This document shows, in pieces, positions 1 to 5,674 of a stretch of DNA of 6,198 nucleotides (positions are counted from its first letter, which is position 1; each line of letters begins with the position of its first letter). Made by a program: the position numbers and the translations under genes. Source of the stretch: an uncultured Bacteroidales bacterium (GTDB lineage: Bacteria; Bacteroidota; Bacteroidia; Bacteroidales; Paludibacteraceae); the NCBI GenBank assembly GCA_937886455.1, contig CALGCU010000223.1:1-6198 (forward strand), in the 5' to 3' direction. The notes under the pieces are model-generated. The model saw only the letters and a program-made list of their open reading frames with translations. It did no database searches and had not been told where the DNA came from.

Positions 1-7
1 TATCTAG

Positions 8-40
8 TGGTCCCGAGATGGTCCCGAGGTGGTCGCGGGG
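8..40. repeat. 11-bp tandem repeat, three copies
   Basis: Three adjacent 11-bp units are visible. TGGTCCCGAGA (8-18) and TGGTCCCGAGG (19-29) differ only in the last base. TGGTCGCGGGG (30-40) differs from the second copy at two positions. Positions 1-7 do not continue the pattern, so the repeat begins at 8. It directly abuts the hairpin array that starts near 42. No function can be assigned; a copy-number-variable minisatellite is the simplest reading. Confidence 0.8.
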
Positions 41-41
41 A

Positions 42-204
42 TGATAGGGCGCTTGTTGCACTCGCATTAGGACGGGTAGAGCCCTATGGGACGTGTCGGA
101 GATGACACTACAGGACGGCTTCGCCTACAGGACGTTCGCAGGGCGAACTATAGGACGCTGCGCTGTGCTTGCTACAGGGCGCTCGTTACACTCGCCGGAG
201 GATG
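42..204. repeat. Degenerate hairpin array with recurring CTAYAGGACG motif
   Basis: A 10-bp motif recurs eight times, starting at 42, 65, 84, 108, 125, 148, 172 and 195. The best copies are CTACAGGACG (108, 125), CTATAGGACG (148) and CTACAGGGCG (172). Spacing is 17-24 bp, mostly 23-24. Most gaps are small inverted repeats: GTGTC/GACAC (93-97/104-108), GGC/GCC (117-119/123-125), GTTCGC/GCGAAC (134-139/143-148) and GGCG/CGCC (178-181/193-196). Each stem begins at the last base of one motif and ends at or just past the first base of the next, so the repeating unit is motif plus hairpin. GC is about 60% over 61-180, well above the genes. From memory, Bacteroides genomes carry similar dispersed intergenic repeats whose spurious translations read like YRTLR/YRALR; this cannot be confirmed here. 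No transposase or other gene accompanies the array. Confidence 0.75.
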
Positions 205-290
205 TTTGCAGGAGGGAGGCGGATCAGACTCTTCGTACGTACCAGTCATATCGGACAGCCGAGATAGTATAAAGGGGGCATGGAAGTTGG

Positions 291-332
291 GGAAAAAGAG
301 GTCTCAACCGCATAAGTACTGCGATTGAGACC
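291..332 (-). terminator. Probable rho-independent terminator of pheS
   Basis: An 8-bp perfect stem (GGTCTCAA at 300-307 with TTGAGACC at 325-332) continues, after one mismatch, into four more pairs (CGCA 309-312 with TGCG 320-323) around a 7-nt loop. Read on the minus strand, the stem is followed at once by TCTTTTTCC (299-291), a T-rich tract. On the plus strand it is followed by a poorer ACATTTTATG. The minus orientation therefore fits better, ending the pheS transcript about 83 nt after its stop codon and insulating it from the hairpin array. Confidence 0.7.
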
Positions 333-414
333 ACATTTTATGCTCTTATAGATTTTTGGCGGACAGTAATAATCTTTAACCCTGAAAAGGATTATAATTA
401 ACCGTCTCTACAAT
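333..414. other. pheS 3' untranslated region
   Basis: This AT-rich segment lies between the pheS stop codon and its probable terminator. It contains one weaker inverted repeat, ATAATC (369-374) with GATTAT (390-395), extendable by two or three inner pairs. No ORF, RNA gene or promoter is evident. Together with 205-290, which holds only scattered small dyads (GTACGTAC at 235-242; TCGG/CCGA at 251-254/259-262), the stretch from 205 to 414 has no credible gene. Confidence 0.6.
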
Positions 415-1431
415 CTATGCATTTTCAAATTGACGTAGGAAACGTACATCGTTCTCTGAGAACATACGCAAGTCCTTAACCTGGTATTTCAAGTTAGTAA
501 TACGTTCTACACCAAATCCAAAAGCATATCCGGAATATACTTTACTATCAATGCCATTAGCTTCTAACACAGCAGGATCCACCATACCACAACCTAAGAT
601 TTCTACCCATCCTGTGTGCTTACAGAAAGAACATCCCTTGCCCCCACACAAGTTACAAGATATATCCATTTCCGCACTTGGTTCTGTAAATGGGAAGTAA
701 GAAGGGCGAAGGCGTATCTTCGTCTCTGCGCCAAACATTTCTTTTGCGAAGTAAAGCAATGCCTGCTTCAAGTCTGCAAACGACACATTCTTGTCCACAT
801 AAAGTCCTTCAATTTGGTGGAAGAAGCAGTGAGCACGTGCCGAAATAGCCTCATTACGATATACACGTCCCGGACATAGCACACGAATAGGAGGTTCAGT
901 GCATTCCATCACTCTTGACTGAACACTGGATGTATGTGTACGCAAGAGGACATCAGGATTTTTCTCTATAAAGAAAGTATCCTGCATGTCGCGTGCCGGA
1001 TGTTCCGGTGGAAAGTTAAGTGCTCCAAAGACATGCCAATCATCCTCCACTTCAGGTCCTTCAGCAATAGTGAATCCAATGTGAGAGAATATATCAATAA
1101 TTTCGTTACGGACTAAAGACAACGGATGGCGTGTTCCTAACTGAATACTATCAGGAGTACGTGTCAAGTCCAATGAGTCATCCTTTGTTCCTTGATTCTC
1201 AAACTCAGCACGTAATTCATTAATACGATCTTGAGCAGTGTTCTTCAGTTCGTTCAATAATTGACCTATCTCACGTTTTTCTTCATTGGGTACATTACGA
1301 AAATCAGCAAACAAAGCCGTAATCTCGCCTTTCTTGCTTAAATACTTAATGCGAAGAGCCTCAAGTTCTTCCACATTACTTGCCTTTAATTCCTTAATCT
1401 GACGAAGCAGTTCTTCTATACGTCCTTTCAT
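415..1431 (-). CDS. pheS: Phenylalanyl-tRNA synthetase alpha subunit
   Basis: PheS is the catalytic alpha subunit of the cytosolic (alpha-beta)2 enzyme that charges tRNA-Phe; it partners with PheT, which is not in this window. The 338-aa length is normal for the family. Residues 1-90 form the N-terminal coiled-coil tRNA-binding arm. The class II catalytic core follows: GTRHPL (99-104) opening motif 1, RTHTSS (164-169), motif 2 with GRVYRNE (188-194) and FHQIEG (205-210), TEPS (249-252), and motif 3 GFGVERI (305-311). C259, C262, C267 and C270 form a CxxC-x4-CxxC knuckle that, as far as I recall, also occurs in Bacillus PheS. The ATG at 1431 (MKGRIEELL) is chosen over the in-frame ATG at 1482 because it aligns with the usual PheS N-terminus and because a promoter lies between the two. 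The gene is preceded by the GH43 gene on the same strand. Confidence 0.96.
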   Translation of the reverse strand: MKGRIEELLRQIKELKASNVEELEALRIKYLSKKGEITALFADFRNVPNEEKREIGQLLNELKNTAQDRINELRAEFENQGTKDDSLDLTRTPDSIQLGTRHPLSLVRNEIIDIFSHIGFTIAEGPEVEDDWHVFGALNFPPEHPARDMQDTFFIEKNPDVLLRTHTSSVQSRVMECTEPPIRVLCPGRVYRNEAISARAHCFFHQIEGLYVDKNVSFADLKQALLYFAKEMFGAETKIRLRPSYFPFTEPSAEMDISCNLCGGKGCSFCKHTGWVEILGCGMVDPAVLEANGIDSKVYSGYAFGFGVERITNLKYQVKDLRMFSENDVRFLRQFENA

Positions 1432-1451
1432 ATCTTTTTTATATCTTACTG

Positions 1452-1483
1452 CAAAGGTAGTACTTTTTAATAAGTTGACCAAG
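1452..1483 (-). promoter_or_regulatory. pheS promoter (Bacteroides type)
   Basis: Reading the minus strand, TACCTTTG (1459-1452) matches the Bacteroides -7 consensus TAnnTTTG exactly. CTTG (1483-1480) lies 20 bp upstream as a three-of-four match to the -33 TTTG. Transcription would start roughly at 1445-1448, giving a leader of about 15-20 nt before the ATG at 1431. Its placement in the gap after the GH43 gene gives pheS its own transcription and excludes the upstream ATG at 1482 as the main start. Confidence 0.7.
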
Positions 1484-1511
1484 ACAATCGTCTGAGTAAC
1501 TAAGTATAAAT

Positions 1512-3176
1512 TTATTTCTCCACTCTAAACCAATCTACATCAACCCAACCACCGTCGTTAGTTACGATAGAAGGACGGGTACAGAAAAGTCCCATCTTCG
1601 CACCTATCCACTTACCCTCTTTAACAGTAAATTCATTGCCTAATTTATGAAACTTTTTACCATCATAACTATATGACCAATATGCTTTTACTACATGGTC
1701 ATGTCCTCCCTCGCTTTCTTTAATCTTTTCCGAAGTAGTCTGTACTTTTAAACGTACATACAATGTAGCAGAAGCTGCAGGCAATGAAGTCACCACCTTT
1801 TCCGTAGCACCCTTATCAGCCTTATAACATTCCACTTGTTGCAATTCCAATCCTTCTTCTGTATTCACCAAAACTACAGCCGAATAGTCCATACCCATTA
1901 ACACCATGCCGGCGCGTTCACCTTTATACTTAGCAATCGGAGAAAAAGTAAGTTTGGCTGTTGCTGTCAACTTAGGAGCATTGAGTTTTTGTAACAACAA
2001 ATTCGGAACATCCCATAGGCTTTTATAGTTTGAAACCACAGGGAAAGAGTATAAACGGAGTTTACTATTCGCAGCATCTGCAAAATACCAACGATCATCC
2101 ACATTGGCATGCCATTGCCACTGCCAGCCTAAAATACCCTCATCAAACTCATCACTATCCTGCGGAGTGAGGCGAGGCATAGAACCGCTTACTTTCGGTT
2201 TTCGATAACGTAACACCGGTTCACCACATCCATCACCATCTTTATCCACTCCCATCACAGGCCAATCATCTTTCCACGCCATCGGTTGTAAATGGACTAA
2301 ACGCCCTACTGCCCCTACATCTTGGAAATGGAAGAACCAGTCTTCACCTTCAGGCGTATCTACCCAAGCACCTTGATGAGGTCCATTAATCGGTGTAGCA
2401 CCTTGCTCTAACACTTTACGCCATTCATACGGTCCATATACATGTTTAGAGCGTTGCACTACCTGCCAACCAGTGGGAACACCGCCAGCCGGATGGAAGA
2501 TATAATAATAGCCATTTCTTTTGTAAAACTTAGGTCCTTCACACGTTTCGTGTGCTTCATGTCCATCAAAGATAATGCGAGATGGAGTGATAGCCTTAGT
2601 TGCATCTGCATTCAGTTCACAAACAGCGATAACACTCTTAAGTCCCGCTCTACTTCCGGCATAAGCATGTACCAGGTAAACACGTCCATCATCATCCCAT
2701 AGAGGAGAAGAATCAATCAAGCCTTTCCCCGGTTTTACCAACACAGGTTCCGACCACACACCCCTAACATCTTCTGTTTTCACCATAAAGATACCCTGGT
2801 CAGGGTCTCCCCAAAAAATATAAAACAAACCATTGTGGTAACGAATACAAGGAGCCCACACGCGCATTCCATGTAAAGGAGCTGTATCAGTAGCCGGTGA
2901 AACAGCATGTGGTAAAGCTGCCCCTACAATAGTCCAATTGACTAAATCTTTAGAATGTAAAATCTGCAATCCTGGCACACAACCAAAACTGGAGGAAGTC
3001 ATGTAATAATCACTTCCCACTCTACATACATCCGGATCAGAATAGTCAGCGTATAACACCGGATTTTTATAAGTTCCGTCACCTTGGTCAGCAACCCATA
3101 CTTTTGACACTTGAGCATGAAGAATTGCAGATATTGACAACACTACAGCTAACAATATATTTTTCATTTTTTTCAT
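1512..3176 (-). CDS. Secreted glycoside hydrolase family 43 enzyme (beta-xylosidase / alpha-L-arabinofuranosidase-like)
   Basis: This is a probable exo-acting glycosidase on xylan- or arabinan-derived oligosaccharides, 554 aa from the chosen start. A signal peptide (1-21, hydrophobic NILLAVVLSISAILHA, then Q22) indicates export by SPI to the periplasm or surface, with no lipobox. Residues about 35-330 form the GH43 five-bladed propeller. The expected catalytic acids are D47 (YSDPDV, base), D155 (LIDSSPLW, pKa modulator) and E213 (ETCEGPKF, acid). H267 in GPHQGAW may be the conserved propeller-core histidine, and DKDGDG (311-316) resembles a calcium loop. Residues about 340-554 look like the C-terminal concanavalin-like beta-sandwich of many GH43 xylosidases. 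The ATG at 3176 is preferred because it leaves 4 bp after the lipoprotein stop; 3197 would overlap that gene, and 3167 is also possible. The substrate is inferred only. Confidence 0.9.
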   Translation of the reverse strand: MKKMKNILLAVVLSISAILHAQVSKVWVADQGDGTYKNPVLYADYSDPDVCRVGSDYYMTSSSFGCVPGLQILHSKDLVNWTIVGAALPHAVSPATDTAPLHGMRVWAPCIRYHNGLFYIFWGDPDQGIFMVKTEDVRGVWSEPVLVKPGKGLIDSSPLWDDDGRVYLVHAYAGSRAGLKSVIAVCELNADATKAITPSRIIFDGHEAHETCEGPKFYKRNGYYYIFHPAGGVPTGWQVVQRSKHVYGPYEWRKVLEQGATPINGPHQGAWVDTPEGEDWFFHFQDVGAVGRLVHLQPMAWKDDWPVMGVDKDGDGCGEPVLRYRKPKVSGSMPRLTPQDSDEFDEGILGWQWQWHANVDDRWYFADAANSKLRLYSFPVVSNYKSLWDVPNLLLQKLNAPKLTATAKLTFSPIAKYKGERAGMVLMGMDYSAVVLVNTEEGLELQQVECYKADKGATEKVVTSLPAASATLYVRLKVQTTSEKIKESEGGHDHVVKAYWSYSYDGKKFHKLGNEFTVKEGKWIGAKMGLFCTRPSIVTNDGGWVDVDWFRVEK

Positions 3177-3180
3177 ACGA

Positions 3181-3588
3181 TTATTGTATATTATCATCTA
3201 CCTTTTGAAAGCGCATTTCCACATTCCCAAGTACAGAAATGTTTCGTATTGTGGACAATACCCCTTCCTTAAAATAAAACTCTACCTTTTCGCCATCTGT
3301 CTTCACACCATGAATAATAGAATCATTTTGCACATAAGTACCAGAACAAGCTAACCAATCACAATCACTGTCAAGAAGAAATTCGCCTTCTGTAACATGC
3401 AATATAGAAGTTTTCATGCATGCACAACCGACGAAATCAGCCATAGGAAGCAAGTCTGTATCACTGCCTTCCTTATAAGCAGCATATAAATACCAATCAC
3501 CCAAAAGTTCATTGTATTGTTCCTCTTGCTTAGGTTCACATCCCAACAGAGAAACACAACACAAAACTAACAACAAAATACGTTTCAT
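3181..3588 (-). CDS. Small lipoprotein, lipocalin-like, function unknown
   Basis: This 135-aa protein starts with a lipoprotein signal peptide: MKR, a hydrophobic core (LLLVLCCVSL) and the lipobox LLGC with acylated Cys17. Acidic and polar residues follow (EPKQEEQ). The short mature domain (about 118 aa) begins with LLGDWYLY, a G-x-W opening typical of calycin/lipocalin-like strands, and the rest alternates short beta-strand-like segments. Four further cysteines (C55, C57, C76, C81) could form disulfides. I do not recognise a specific family, and the lipocalin-like assignment is an inference from pattern. The gene is first in a probable two-gene unit with the GH43 gene, 4 bp apart. An in-frame ATG at 3609 would add seven residues and lies about 20 nt from the probable transcription start, so it remains an alternative. 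Confidence 0.8.
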   Translation of the reverse strand: MKRILLLVLCCVSLLGCEPKQEEQYNELLGDWYLYAAYKEGSDTDLLPMADFVGCACMKTSILHVTEGEFLLDSDCDWLACSGTYVQNDSIIHGVKTDGEKVEFYFKEGVLSTIRNISVLGNVEMRFQKVDDNIQ

Positions 3589-3631
3589 ACCTTTTATTAT
3601 ATTTATCATTTTAGAATTATTGATTTTTCTG

Positions 3632-3663
3632 TAAAGGTAGTATAAAGCTATTAAAATAGCAAA
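3632..3663 (-). promoter_or_regulatory. Promoter of the lipoprotein-GH43 unit
   Basis: On the minus strand TTTG (3663-3660) matches the Bacteroides -33 element. After exactly 20 bp, TACCTTTA (3639-3632) matches the -7 consensus TAnnTTTG at all but the last position. The predicted start is near 3625-3628, about 40 nt before the preferred ATG at 3588. The stretch AAAGGTAGTA (plus-strand orientation, 3633-3642) is shared with the pheS promoter (1453-1462). Confidence 0.65.
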
Positions 3664-3723
3664 TAGTATCTAAAATTAGAAATTATCTTATCTTTACATA
3701 AGATATACTGCACTCGCTGTGAA

Positions 3724-3748
3724 AAATATCGAAGCAAGCTTCGTATTT
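3724..3748. repeat. Bulged inverted repeat upstream of ispE
   Basis: AAATA (3724-3728) and CGAAGC (3730-3735) pair with GCTTCG (3738-3743) and TATTT (3744-3748), giving 11 pairs with a single bulged T at 3729 and a 2-nt centre. The repeat ends 16 bp before the ispE -7 element, so its right arm covers where the -33 element should be. It could be an operator, a cruciform or part of a dispersed repeat. As a terminator it is weak, because neither side has a clean T-run. Confidence 0.6.
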
Positions 3749-3764
3749 CTCGCTCGTTTGTTTG

Positions 3765-3772
3765 TATCTTTG
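3765..3772 (+). promoter_or_regulatory. ispE -7 promoter element
   Basis: TATCTTTG is an exact match to the Bacteroides -7 consensus TAnnTTTG on the plus strand. The -33 element is not clear: TTCG at 3740-3743 (21 bp upstream) is the best candidate, and it lies inside the inverted repeat 3724-3748. The predicted start falls in or beside a run of nine A (3774-3782), giving a leader of about 100 nt before the ispE ATG. Confidence 0.6.
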
Positions 3773-3826
3773 TAAAAAAAAATGATTTAGCCGATAATAA
3801 TGTAAGTTAAGTTCAAAAACATATTG

Positions 3827-3836
3827 TTTGTACAAA
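3827..3836. promoter_or_regulatory. Palindrome TTTGTACAAA in the ispE leader
   Basis: A perfect 10-bp palindrome lies 39 bp before the ispE ATG and downstream of the predicted transcription start. It has the size of a half-to-full binding site for a dimeric regulator, but nothing else supports that, and AT-rich palindromes of this length can arise by chance. Confidence 0.25.
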
Positions 3837-3875
3837 TATCATTAAGAGCAAGACAACTAAATTCCAACAATAGAT

Positions 3876-4688
3876 ATGAGTGTATTTCCTAATGCTAAAA
3901 TAAACATCGGGCTCTATGTTACAGAACGTCGTGCAGATGGATATCACAATTTAGAGACTGTATTTTACCCCATCAAATTGAGTGACTCACTATCCATTAC
4001 ACCTAATGGGCTTAATCGTTGTTATCTCACCACACATGGTTTAGACATCGATTGTTCTGCACAAGATAACTTAATCATAAAAACTTACTTATTGTTTCAA
4101 GAGCGCTTTCATATAGGAGGTGTGAACATCGATTTCCAAAAAAACATACCTATGGGAGCCGGCTTAGGTGGTGGAAGTTCAGATGCCGCCTTCACTGCAA
4201 AAGAATTGAACAGAATATTTCAATTAGGACTAACAACCGAAGAACTACGTTCATTAATTAAGCCATTGGGTGCAGACTGTCCATTTTTCATTGACAATAG
4301 ACCCTCTTATGCTGAAGGTATCGGTGACATTCTTACCCCCATAGAATTTTCTTTGAAGGGATATTATTTATTGTTAGTAAAACCCAATGTGCATGTTTCT
4401 ACAGCAGAAGCCTATCGCAATATCCTGCCACAGTCATCAGGGATTCATCTCCCTACCTTACTACGCCAAACACCTATAGAAGATTGGAAGCAAATAGTAA
4501 GAAATGACTTTGAGGCATCAGTGTTTCCTGCTCATCCGGAATTAGCTCACATTAAGCAGGCACTTTACGAACAAGGAGCTATTTATGCAACAATGTCCGG
4601 TTCAGGTTCTACCCTCTTCGGAATCTTCAAAGACATGCCAGATAGCACAACTTTTAGCGAACATTTCACATTCATTCAAACTTGTTGA
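3876..4688 (+). CDS. ispE: 4-diphosphocytidyl-2-C-methyl-D-erythritol kinase
   Basis: IspE phosphorylates CDP-methylerythritol at the 2-hydroxyl using ATP, the fourth step of the cytosolic MEP (non-mevalonate) pathway to IPP and DMAPP. The 270-aa protein is a normal GHMP kinase. Its N-terminus PNAKINIGL (5-13) contains K8, and RRADGYHNLETVF (18-30) follows. The glycine-rich ATP loop is PMGAGLGGGSSDAA (92-105), the catalytic aspartate is D134 in GADCPFF, and GHMP motif 3 is MSGSGSTLFGIF (240-251). K8 and D134 correspond to K10 and D141 of the E. coli enzyme as I recall them. No Shine-Dalgarno is present, as usual in Bacteroidetes. The gene is intact and sits six bases before the ABC ATPase gene, probably co-transcribed from the promoter near 3765. 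Confidence 0.96.
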   Translation: MSVFPNAKINIGLYVTERRADGYHNLETVFYPIKLSDSLSITPNGLNRCYLTTHGLDIDCSAQDNLIIKTYLLFQERFHIGGVNIDFQKNIPMGAGLGGGSSDAAFTAKELNRIFQLGLTTEELRSLIKPLGADCPFFIDNRPSYAEGIGDILTPIEFSLKGYYLLLVKPNVHVSTAEAYRNILPQSSGIHLPTLLRQTPIEDWKQIVRNDFEASVFPAHPELAHIKQALYEQGAIYATMSGSGSTLFGIFKDMPDSTTFSEHFTFIQTC

Positions 4689-4694
4689 TTCAGC

Positions 4695-5666
4695 ATGAAA
4701 AACGCACTTCTCCACACAAATAATTTGCAGATTGGCTACAAGAACCACGTTGTACAGTCTAACCTCACTCTTTCCCTTCAGGAAGGACAGATGGTGTGTA
4801 TGTTAGGGAAAAACGGGTGTGGCAAATCCACTTTACTGCGCACATTAGGCGGAATTCAGCCACCACTGAGTGGTACCATCCGTATGCTTGGAGAAGAGGT
4901 TAGTAAGATTTCCACACGACAACGAGCACAGTTATTATCCATTGTATTGACAGACCGAGTGGAAAACTCCAATATGACAGTGTGGGACATTGTTAGTTTA
5001 GGACGCTTTCCACACAATAATTGGCTGGGGCAATTATCTGTCAAAGACCGTAAATTAGTAACCGAAGCTATTCATAAGGTGAAATTAGATGACAAGACTC
5101 ATACCCATCTTAATTGTTTATCAGATGGAGAACGTCAACGATCCATGATTGCACGCGCCCTTGCCCAAGACACTCCACTCATTCTTATGGATGAGCCAAC
5201 AGCACATTTAGATTTGCCTAATCGTGTAGATACAATGTTGTTGTTACGTGAATTGGCACACTCTACCCACAAGACTATTCTACTATCTACACATGAATTA
5301 GACTTAGCCTTACAAACAGCAGACCAGATATGGTTAATGTCTCCCCAAGAAGGTATCATGACCGGCATACCCGAAGATTTAGTGTTAGAAGGCGCATTTC
5401 AGAAAGCTTTTCAAGCAGATTCCTTCATATTCAATCCTGCAAACGGGAATTTCTCCGTTTCCTATGAGACGAATAAGCCACTACATATATATGGAGACCG
5501 CACTCGCACATATTGGACTGTGCGAGCCTTAGCTCGTATGGGCTATAGCGGTGTGGAAGAAGCAGACAATTCAGTAGAGATTCTTCCCGACGGATGGGTT
5601 CTGAATCACACGGAACATTGTTGCTCCATAGAAGAATTAGCAGGTAAACTCCAACAACTATATTAA
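4695..5666 (+). CDS. FecE/BtuD-like ABC transporter ATP-binding protein with C-terminal extension
   Basis: This is the nucleotide-binding subunit of a probable type II importer for iron chelates, haem or corrinoids; it would act at the inner face of the cytoplasmic membrane. Over 323 aa it shows Walker A GKNGCGKST (38-46), the FecE-type segment TVWDIVSLGRFPH (95-107), signature LSDGERQR (142-149), Walker B LILMDEP (162-168) with E167, a D-loop around AHLD (170-173), and H-loop H200 (STHELD). Compared with FepC, the Q-loop glutamine position appears to hold T86 (VLTDR). The ABC fold ends near residue 250. The remaining roughly 70 residues (HIYGDRTRTYW, then a region ending SIEELAGKLQQLY) exceed the usual 250-265 aa of FecE/FepC. 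I recall similar tails in Bacteroidetes homologues. No permease or binding-protein gene adjoins, so the substrate is unknown. The gene is the second of an ispE operon. Confidence 0.9.
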   Translation: MKNALLHTNNLQIGYKNHVVQSNLTLSLQEGQMVCMLGKNGCGKSTLLRTLGGIQPPLSGTIRMLGEEVSKISTRQRAQLLSIVLTDRVENSNMTVWDIVSLGRFPHNNWLGQLSVKDRKLVTEAIHKVKLDDKTHTHLNCLSDGERQRSMIARALAQDTPLILMDEPTAHLDLPNRVDTMLLLRELAHSTHKTILLSTHELDLALQTADQIWLMSPQEGIMTGIPEDLVLEGAFQKAFQADSFIFNPANGNFSVSYETNKPLHIYGDRTRTYWTVRALARMGYSGVEEADNSVEILPDGWVLNHTEHCCSIEELAGKLQQLY

Positions 5667-5674
5667 GCCACCCA

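Noticed and set aside
42..204. CRISPR array
   Set aside because: The repeated motif is only 10 bp, degenerate, with 7-14 bp inserts that are self-complementary; real CRISPR repeats and spacers are longer and the spacers are not palindromic. No cas gene is present.
86..328. Plus-strand open frame of 80 codons
   Set aside because: It translates the hairpin array (YRTLR/YRAL-like repeats) and runs through the terminator stem. The protein is low in complexity and matches no recognisable family, so it is a repeat artefact.
1474..1500. Hairpin between the GH43 gene and pheS as a terminator
   Set aside because: AGAC/GTCT plus GTT/AAC arms form only an interrupted stem with a poor T-tract, and the region overlaps the pheS -33 element. 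Support is too weak for a feature call.
3689..3696. Second plus-strand -7 element TATCTTTA
   Set aside because: The match is imperfect and no TTTG-like -33 lies 19-21 bp upstream; the exact TATCTTTG at 3765 is the better promoter.
3773..3875. Riboswitch (cobalamin or similar) in the leader before ispE and the ABC gene
   Set aside because: The leader is about 100 nt, AT-rich, and lacks the conserved boxes and extended helices of a cobalamin or other riboswitch.
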